Origin: Agapanthus africanus
Taxonomy: Eukaryota > Streptophyta > Magnoliopsida > Asparagales > Amaryllidaceae
Length of the DNA stretch: 64,000 bases
Assembly: GCA_030015575.1 (NCBI GenBank)
Contig: JASDDO010000014.1
Location: forward strand, 169,231,911 to 169,295,910
Direction: 5' to 3'
Shown here one piece after another: positions 55,719 to 64,000 of the stretch; the stretch's first letter is position 1; each line of letters begins with the position of its first letter. Position numbers and translations under genes: made by a program. Below the pieces are notes generated by a model. That model saw only the letters and a list, made by a program, of their open reading frames with translations. It ran no database searches and was not told the origin of the DNA.

Positions 55719-55974
55719 GGTAGATTTTTGGTTCTTTTTTTTTGAAACATGTATTTATTTATATCATACACATTGTACTGCATTTTGAAACGATATTGAT
55801 ATTGGTTTATATTTATATCATATTCAGTTTTTGTGTTTCTTTTGTATATTATATATATGCGTGAGATGTGATTATGAATACTGCAATATATGATTTGATT
55901 GATGTATATATTATTGTGCACAGGGCGGGAAAAAATCAAGCAGCCCATTTTTTAAAAAAAATTACAGACAATAT

Positions 55975-56495
55975 GTACCTACGGATTAATCCGTTGACAC
56001 ACATTTTACCCCTACGGATATATCCGTAGGGGCTAAATATCAGCAGTAACTGATATTTCCCCCAGATGTCAGTGCCAGGGGGTTGGGAATGCCCCTACGG
56101 ATATATCCGTAGGGGCCACTGACTCTCCCCTACGGCGTTATCCGTAGGGGCAAAATATCAAGAATCCTGAATTTGTGCCCCTACGGACAAGTACCTACGA
56201 ATATATCCGTAGGGGGTAGTACATGCCCCTACGGGTATAGCCGTAGGGCCAAGTAATTTATTAAAATAAACCGTAAATAATATAAAATCTTATACCCTAC
56301 GGCTTAATCCGTAGGGGCAACTGGACCTACACATATATCCGTAGGGGCAAAAATTTAACCGTAAGGGCAAGTTCAGGGCCTCAACTTGCACCTGCGGCCT
56401 TTGCACCTACGGGGTATTTTTTCGCCCCTACGTATATATCCGTAGGGGCAGTGTGTTGCCCCTACGGATAAATCCGTAGGGGCAACCCTTCTTTG
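55975..56495. repeat. Right subterminal palindrome array of CACTA2
   Basis: The same arrangement of CCCCTACGGA/TCCGTAGGGG units as 42170-42690, with unit-by-unit correspondence but point differences. Confidence 0.92.
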
Positions 56496-56505
56496 TAGTA
56501 GTGTA

Positions 56506-58250
56506 AGCCTAAAAATATTGTAAAGGATCAAAGATTACTTTTAACCTCGACAATATTATTATAAGGTTTCCAAATTTGAGTTGATTCCTTAATTAGATTC
56601 AAAAATTCAAATAATAAACAACTCATTTATATTTATATATATATTTGAACCTCGACAATATTAACAATATTGTTATAAGGGTAACACAAGAGTTTTAATA
56701 TTTATTTTAAAGTATTTTTCGATAAAACTGCACCATTCTAAGCCTAAAAATATTAATTGTAGAGGCTCAAAGATTATAAACAATGCATTTTTTATGAGAA
56801 GTTTATATATTTGAACCTCAACAATATTGTTATATGACTAGCAAGATAAGTATTTTTCAATAAAATCTACTCCTTTCTAAGCCTAAAAATATTGTAGAGG
56901 CTCAAAGATTATAAACAATGCATTTTTTATGAGAAGTTTATATATTTGAATCTCGACAATATTGTTATATGACTAGCAAGATAAGAATTTTAATATTTTT
57001 AAAACTATTTTTCAATAAAATCTACTCCTTTCTAAGCCTAAATATATTGTAGAGGCTCAAAGATTATAAACTCCTCATTTTCCATTTATGAGAAATTTAT
57101 ATATTTGAACCTCAACAATATTTTTATAAGGCTAATAAAACAGAGTTTAAATTTTTTTTAAAAGGTAATTTTCAATACAAGCTACTCCACTCTAAACCTA
57201 AAAATATTGTAGAGGCTCAAAGATTATAAACAACTCATTTTCCATTTATGAGAAATTTATATATTTGAATCTCGACAATATTGTTATAAGGCTAACAAGA
57301 CAGAATTTAATATTTTTTTTAAACGTAAATTTCAATAGAAGCTACTACATTCTAAACCTAAAAATATTGTAGAGGCTCAAAGATTACAAACTACACGTTT
57401 TCCTTTTAACCTTGACAATATTATTATAAGGTTTCCAAATTTGGGTTGATTTCTTAATTAGATTCAAAAATTCAAATAATCAACAACTCATATATATTTA
57501 TATACATATTTGAACCTCGACAATATTAACAATATTGTTATAAGGGTAACACAAGAGTTTTAATATTTATTTTAAAGTATTTTTCGATAAAATCTACTCC
57601 ATTTTAAGCCTAAAAATATTGTAGAGGCTCAAAGATTATAAACAATGCATTTTTTATGACAAGTTTATATATTTGAACATCGACAATATTGTTATATGAC
57701 TAGCAAGATAAGAATTTTAATATTTTTAGAACTATTTTTCAATAAAATCTACTCCTTTCTATGCCTAAAAATATTGTAGAGGCTCAAAGATTATGAACTC
57801 CTCATTTTCCATTTATGAGAAATTTATATATTTGAACCTCGACAATATTTTTATAAGGTTAATAAAACAGAGTTTAAAATTTTTTTAAAAGGTAATTTTC
57901 AATACAAGCTACTCCATTCTAAACCTAAAGATATTGTTGAGGCTCAAAGATTATAAACAACTCATTTTCCATTTATGAGAAATTTAAATATTTGAACCTC
58001 GACAATATTATTATAAGGCTAACAAGACAGAATTTAATATTTTTTTGAACCTCGACAATATTATTATAAGGCTAACAAGACAGAATTTAATATTTTTTTT
58101 AAAAGTAAATTTCAATACAAGCTACTACATTCGAAGCCTAAAAATATTATACAGGCTCAAAGATTACAAACTACTCGTTTTCCTTTAACCTCGACAATAT
58201 TATTATAGGGCTTCCAAATTTTGGTTGATCCCTTAATTAAATTCAAAATT
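56506..58250. repeat. AT-rich tandem repeat, right part
   Basis: This resumes the unit broken at 47609 and continues with landmarks at about 56516, 56757, 56894, 57046, 57204, 57364, 57617, 57774, 57934 and 58145. Variants match those left of CACTA2, so the array was continuous before the insertion. Confidence 0.88.
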
Positions 58251-59756
58251 CAAATAGTTCTTCTTTTTGACAACAGAGGCCAAGAAGAAAAAACTGCTAA
58301 TAATATTGTACATGCCATTTTAAAAAAAAAGAAAAACAAAATAAAGCTACTGAAACAGAGTTAATTTCTCAAACAATTTGTACATTTCTCATTTTTTAGC
58401 CACCATAAGTGTATAAATGGTTAATTGAAATATAAAGCATGGCTTATTTTCAAAGTAAATAAAACCCTATCCGATGCCTAAAAATACCATGGAGACTAAA
58501 ACAACACGAATTAATATCGATTTCCTTTTATGAGAAATTTATGTTTTTAACCTGATACGGCTGGCATGATCTTCGATAAGATTTTTAAAACATTTTTTCA
58601 TGTTTAAACTAAAGAAAAGGCTTGATACATCAGCATTTTAAATCCTGAAAAAAATATTGTAGACAAGGATTCACCAGTAAGAAATCTAAATATATGAACA
58701 TAATATTCTTAAAGTCATACCCGACAGAGAAACAGAAGCAAAATCAAAGCACCAACACAAACAAAATACTTTTCAATTCTTCTTTCTGATCCATGGAAGA
58801 TTGTTGATGTATGGATCAAGTATTTATACACAATAGAAATAGACGGTTTTGAGAAATTTGAAACAAAAAGAGGGAACGGTTGCCAACCGCAAGCACCCCA
58901 CTAAAATGAAACGTTTCATTACACAGCGCCCTAGCATCTTGCACATGGAAAGCACGTGCTTGATAGCAAATATAAATATATAATTTTTAACTGATGCATA
59001 TGATTTTTCAAAGGAGAAAGAAAAAAGCTCTCCACTTATTATTTTTTATTTTTTAATTTTTTCCCCTAGGTTCTGCAGATTACCTCGTCGATGCAGGTAA
59101 AAGGGAACTGGATTAGTTCTGAAGAAACAACTCCTCTCTATTTCTACTCCTACACTAACCCACACAATCCCAAACAAATCGATCCACATGATCCTAAAAC
59201 ATAAATAGACATGCAAGCAGAACATGAAAGATTCAAGCAATCAAAACCCAAACCTCTCACAATGCCGTGCCAGCTTCTCCTTGCTGCATCCGAATCCGAA
59301 TCCAACCTCGATAAGTGCCAGCTACCTGATTTTTCAGGCGTTATTGCTTATGATTCTCAAGGGAAACTCGGTGCACCGGGTCGCCCTCGTTTAGCAAACT
59401 CTTCCAAATGATTGACATTGCAGATGTCACGTGTTCTAGAGTTGTTGTGAGAAACTTTGTTCACTTCCTCTGCTTTTGAAAAACCGAAAACTAAAATTCG
59501 CCTTCATCGTCTTTACCTGCATGAAGATGAAATTTCCTTGCATGCATCCACTGATTTTCATTAGACAAAAATATGTTGGTATAACAACGTAAATAACCGA
59601 AGGATTGACAACCTTCAAGTATGAAATATGAACATGAAATAGAATCCTTACCAGAAAGATTTGAGAGAAAGAGTGTGATGATGCTCAATATTGGCGACCC
59701 CTGGATCAGGACACATGGCGGATGGCAGGTCCCATAACTCGGAAGAAAGGGCTCAC
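58251..59756. other. Unassigned, low-copy-looking region
   Basis: No transposon landmarks. A plus-strand ORF at 59259-59411 (50 codons starting MPCQLLLAASESES, with GKLGAPGRPRLA) might be an exon of a host gene, but I do not recognise it and no splice sites are compelling. The minus strand has weaker ORFs. A TATTTATA and CACGTG-like context near 58824-58970 could be a promoter. Nothing else can be supported. Confidence 0.3.
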
Positions 59757-62040
59757 TGTAATACCCAGCCCCTTTTATACCAAAGTCTGTATCTTGTTAC
59801 TCAAGAATTCCATTTATTTATTTATAATTTTATGTGTTTTATTTATAATTTTATTTGTAAAAATTATTTCATTCTTAAAACCTTTCCTTTAAACCCCAAA
59901 CCCTATTCACTTTTAATTAAACTAAATTCCCTTACTATTTTAGAGAGCCGGCCCAGCAGTATTTTTCCACAGCCATTTCTTTAGAATTCCTTTTATTTTG
60001 GCAGCCTAACCAAGCCCATTCTTTTAACAAAAATTCTTTTAATAAAACCCAACCCGAGCCCAACACTCATTTTTCCCCAAGAATTTTTAAACATTAAATC
60101 TCTTTTCCTGGCCCAGCCCCTATTCTCAGCCCGGTATATTTTTCCTTTCCATTATAATCCTTTAAATTCTACTGGCCCGGCCCACTTTCCTCATCGAATT
60201 TCTTTTTCCTTTTATTATTTTTTCGGCCCAAGCCCAACGGCCTGCGACCGTTTCACCCTACCCGCGCCCGCTCCTTCGCAACCCGACCCGCTCCTATTCT
60301 TCTCCTTCTTCGCAACGGCTCTTTTTCTTTTCCCCGCGCGCGATCCGCTCCCTCCGCTGTCGCCCCCGCTCTCACGACGTTACATCCACGACGCGTGCGT
60401 TTTCTCCCCCACGACCCGCTCCCTCAACGGCTCATCCCTCTCTCTCCTTCCCATCCCGTCTCACCCTCGAACCCACGCTCACGCTAGCGCGCCGCCGCTC
60501 GCCTCCACCTCGCCTACCTCACCAGCACCGTTCGCCCCTCTCACCCTCGTCCTCTTCTCTGCCTCATCCTCTTTATCCCATCCTTATTTCTCCCCGGCGA
60601 CCCCTAACCTAGACACCCCGACGCAAAGAAACCATCACTCTATCACCGGCAGCCCTCTCGTCGTCGTCGCCCCTGCTCCTTGCCTTCACCTCTGCATCGC
60701 CGTTAGCACTTCCGTCACCTCCTCTCGACTACCAGCAACCCCAGACCACCACAGCACCCCCGAGCTCCTCCTCACACACCCTCTCTCATCATCTCTCTCT
60801 CCCCCTGCATCTCTCTTTCTTATTCTCTCTGCCTACTCTCTCTCTCTGCTTACTCTCTCTCTCTCTCTCTGCCTACTCTCTCTCTCTCTCTCTCTCTCTG
60901 CCTACTCTCTCTCTAACTCTCTCGTTCCTTCTTCTCACCCCTCAGCCACACAGTTGCCGACCTATCACCAGCCATCCAACCCACTGCAGCCCCACCATCT
61001 AGAGCTGCGACCAACGCAGACACCCCGATGATGCCCCGAGCCCCCACTGGCCGAGAACAGACCCGAGCTCACCCGGAGTCGTTGCCGTCGCGGTGCTAGC
61101 TCGTCGCGCGCCCGTATAGTACCTCGCTGCCGTGCACCTCCAGGCAAGTTTCCCTACTTGCTACATGCTATCTTTTGTTAATTACAAATCAACATCGTAT
61201 ATATTTCATGCTTTACTTTTCCGTTGGATTATTCGACACAACTGTTCGATACTTGTTCTCATAGGAAATCATTATTTAATTTGACGGAACTCAATTGTAT
61301 ATGCTGGACTGAATGGCTGTGAATCTAATGTGTGAATTTCGTTGGAAAATATGACCGTTAATGACTAAAACGACTACCCCCAAGTTTGCCTGTAAAACTG
61401 GATATTTTCTGTACCTGAAAACCATAAAAATCACCATAAATTATATACATACTGGATTGATGCGTTCTAGGGCTCAAATCGAAGCCAACTCGACGAAATT
61501 TAACCCTAGACTTGTTTCCAGATATTCCTGTACTTAAACTGTGACGATATTTGGATCGGAGTGCGACTCTGGACTGCAGTCCAGAGCGACTGCAATTGTT
61601 GCTTACTGTTCCGTAAAGAACACCACCCTGTTTCCTAAACTAGTAGGTTGCGGAACTCCACTGTTTATTGTAGGTGAACCTGTTAGCTAGATAACACAAG
61701 TGGTTTCATCCTGTTCCGTCATCATTTGCTATTTAATCTGTAATTTAAAAGATCGGGACGCATAACAGTCCCAACAGAATCAGAATTGATATACTAGTAT
61801 TAAACATTGTATAACTCCTGACGTGCAGATGAGATTGAAGATTCGTATGTTGCGTTGAAAACCTTACTGAAAACCCTAGATTTCATTCAACAGTAGCGTC
61901 GCTAAAATATGATCCCAACTGGGATTAAAATGCGTTGCGAAACGGACTTCTGATTCTGAAACCGGATTTCCAGCCGGGAGCGCTTAAAATGAAATGGTTA
62001 TAATTAATGATCCTGGAACCCGATTTGGCATGAAACTAAT
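59757..62040 (+). repeat. LTR of the TGTAATACCC family, 5' part
   Basis: It begins TGTAATACCCAG and includes a C-rich segment, (CT)n (60785-60925), the CCAGGCAAGT...TACTTGC motif (61141-61161) and a perfect 20-bp palindrome (61567-61586). It is cut at 62040 by another LTR. The homologous place in the intact LTR is near 31540. Confidence 0.85.
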
Positions 62041-64000
62041 TGTAATACCCAGTTTTTTTTATACGCTATATCGGTATTTCTAATTCACTTATAAAATTTA
62101 TTTAAAATTTCTTTTCTGATAATTATTTATTTATTTCTAAAACCCACTTTTTAAAACACCAAACCAAGTAAATTACTCTTTTTAGATAGCCTCAAACACA
62201 AATCATATTTTATTTCTCATCCCATTGTCTTTATCAAAAATTAAACCCAAAACCGGATATAACCAATTCCCTTATTTTAATCCCAAACCCATTTCTTTCT
62301 CTAACAAAATTCCCTTTTATTTGCAAAACCCTCAGCTCATTTCTTTCCTCTTAAACTTATAATTCTATCCCCAGCCCGGCCCCTTCTTCTCATTTATTCT
62401 TTGAAAAAAAAAAACAAGTCTTTGGCCCAACCCACTCACTCCAGCCCACACCCTTCACCATTTTCCGTTATGTTTTTCTTCGGCCCGCTTCCTTTTTCCC
62501 CAATTAATCCCTTTCTTTTATTTCTCTGGCCCATTTCCTGGCCCGCTCCCGCGTCCCCTCTCCAAGCCCAGCGCCCGTTTCTCCAACTCAACCGACCCGT
62601 TTCCTATTCATCTTCCTCTAACGGCTCAATTCCTCAAATCCCGCTCACGTTTTCCTTCGCGACCACGTCGCCGCGTTCCTCGCCTCCACCGACGCCCGCG
62701 CTTGCGTGCGTTACGCCCACGATGCGCGACCCCGTCTCCACTACCTCTCCTCTCTCTCGCTGCAGTCGATCCCCCTCTTTCACTCACTACCCCCTGTCCT
62801 CATCTCACCTCCTATCTCCTCCCTGCACCCTCACCACGACACCATCGCAGCCACCGTCTTTGACCGCAACCGACCACCTCTGCAACCCTCGCCGGCATGT
62901 CCACGTCCCCGGAGCTTCCTCCTTGTCGATGAACACCCTTCTCCCCTCACACTCCAAGCCGAGCTCCACTCAAAGCACCGTCGACCTCCTCCACGTCGTC
63001 GTTTCACCACCTCCGACCACACCCAACCACCAACACCTCCTCTTTATCAACCTCCACCGAGAACCAACCCCCTCTACCAAGCATCTCCTTCTCACCCTGC
63101 ACCCGCTCTCCCTGCTCTCCCCCTCTCTGCCTCGTTTTCTCACTCCCTCTCTCTCTCTACGTTTCTCAGCTCTCTTTCTCTCTCCGACTTCCTCTGTCAC
63201 TCTCTCTCTCTCTTTCTATCCCTCTGGCCCTCCTCTCCCTTTTCTCTAACTTTTCTCTCTCTCTCTGCCTACAGCTATCTCTCTCTCTCTCTCTGCCTAC
63301 ATCTTTCTCTCTCTCTCAATATCTCTCACCATCTGCAAATCCCCCACTCTCGGCCTCGACAGCATCAGCGATCCCCAGTCCCGACACCGTCTGAGCTCGC
63401 AACAACCCCTTCAAGCTCGAGCCAAACCCAAGCTTAGCCGAGATTCGTTACGCGTTTGCTACCCCGTGCCCGGGACGTGTCACTACTGCCTTCGCTGCCG
63501 CGCCGTCAGTTCACCGTGTCCAGGCAAGTTCTCTACTTGCTTCATGCTATTCTATTTATGTTACAAATCCAAATCATATAAATTGTTGTGTTACCATTCC
63601 TGAAAACATACACTTTTTACCTGTTCGACGTGTGCTCCCAATGGGAAACTTTTCCCAATTTGGCGGAACTAAATAGTATTGTTTGGCCCGTATGGCTGTG
63701 AACCTAGTGCATGAATTTCGTTGGATAATTTGATCGTTAATGACCAAAACGACTACCCCCAAGTTTAATCGAAAAACTGAAATTTTATTGTACCTGAAAA
63801 TCGTTAAATTCACCATAAATCATATACATACTAGAATGGTGCGTTCGAGGGCTCAATTCGAAGCCGACTCGACGAACTTTAACCCTATACCAGTTTCCAG
63901 ACGTTCCTGTACTCAAACTATGATGATATTTGGATCGGAGTGCGACTCTGGACTGCAGTCCAGAGCGACTCCAGTTGTTGCTTGCTGTTCCGTAATGGGT
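62041..64000 (+). repeat. Second LTR of the same family, inserted into the previous one; runs off the window
   Basis: It starts TGTAATACCCAG directly after ACTAAT of the host LTR. It has the same landmark order: C-rich 62440-63230, (CT)n 63130-63330, the CCAGGCAAGT motif at about 63520 and the palindrome at 63946-63965. Large Pro/Ser-rich ORFs in the C-rich part do not match those of the sister LTRs. Confidence 0.85.

Larger units (their letters stand above)
47610..56505 (+). mobile_element. CACTA transposon 2, 8.9 kb, TSD TAA
   Basis: It starts CACTAGTAAAATAGGGGG and ends CTTTGTAGTAGTG; TAA is duplicated at 47607-47609 and 56506-56508. It is clearly a relative of CACTA1, with the same subterminal palindromes, G-rich minisatellite, TNPA-like exons and inner sequence blocks. 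It differs by an internal second terminus-like region (50463-50850), a large inverted duplication (about 51526-54080), a captured ARGONAUTE fragment (54273-54512), a duplicated TNPA exon and several deletions. No catalytic transposase region was seen. Confidence 0.93.

Noticed and set aside
59211..59411. Candidate host-gene exon
   Set aside because: It is short, with no recognised homology and no convincing splice or promoter context. It is listed only within the unassigned region.
62401..63437. Two long overlapping Pro/Ser-rich ORFs (282 and 243 codons)
   Set aside because: They lie in the C-rich and (CT)n part of an LTR. The equivalent ORFs in the sister LTRs (29790-30322, and the minus-strand ones at 32829-33632 and 900-1355) do not match in sequence, so they are base-composition artefacts.

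Overview
The window is repetitive DNA from a flowering plant, almost certainly a large, repeat-rich genome. It contains nested Ty3/gypsy LTR retrotransposons, two CACTA (En/Spm-type) DNA transposons and an AT-rich tandem repeat. I found no intact host gene. Retrotransposon lineages were assigned from motifs and architecture by eye, not by database search.

Positions 1-35952 are a nest of LTR elements. An outer element (visible from 2167, ending at 32809) has 3.7 kb LTRs that begin TGTAATACCC and end GCGTGACA, an initiator-Met-type primer binding site, and only about 2.9 kb of own internal DNA. That internal DNA holds a double CCHC zinc-knuckle ORF and an acidic ORF but no pol, so the element is non-autonomous. 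Its acidic ORF is split by a 23.6 kb Tat/Ogre-like element (4107-27730, sense strand minus) with 2.6-2.7 kb LTRs. The Tat element has one 3.1-kilocodon gag-pro-pol frame with nine in-frame stops, three CHHC knuckles, dual RNase H and a DDE integrase. On the opposite strand, between pol and the 3' LTR, lies a spliced gene (6818-12504) with its own TATA box, eight proposed introns that are all phase 1, a plant-mobile-domain-like N-terminal half, a coiled-coil C-terminus and a poly(A) signal. Fragments of LTRs related to the outer element's LTR flank these elements in both orientations (1-2166, 32810-34082, 34083-35952).

Positions 36101-58250 are an AT-rich tandem repeat with a basic unit of about 150-160 bp. 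It is interrupted by CACTA1 (36412-42698, TSD GCC) and CACTA2 (47610-56505, TSD TAA). Both CACTAs have subterminal arrays built from the palindromic unit CCCCTACGGA/TCCGTAGGGG, G-rich minisatellites and a TNPA-like multi-exon ORF. CACTA1 carries a spliced fragment of a TPR-protein gene. CACTA2 carries a two-exon fragment of an ARGONAUTE4-clade PIWI domain inside a TNPA intron, plus a roughly 2.5 kb inverted duplication that could form a long hairpin. The two CACTAs sit on adjacent trinucleotides of the same repeat monomer.

Positions 58251-59756 are unassigned low-copy-looking DNA. From 59757 to the window end there is one LTR of the TGTAATACCC family with another copy inserted into it at 62041.

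How the parts fit together: the Tat element provides a complete but broken replication cassette plus an antisense host-like gene. The outer element and solo LTRs look like parasites of autonomous relatives. The CACTAs captured host exons, including part of a gene whose product directs transposon silencing.
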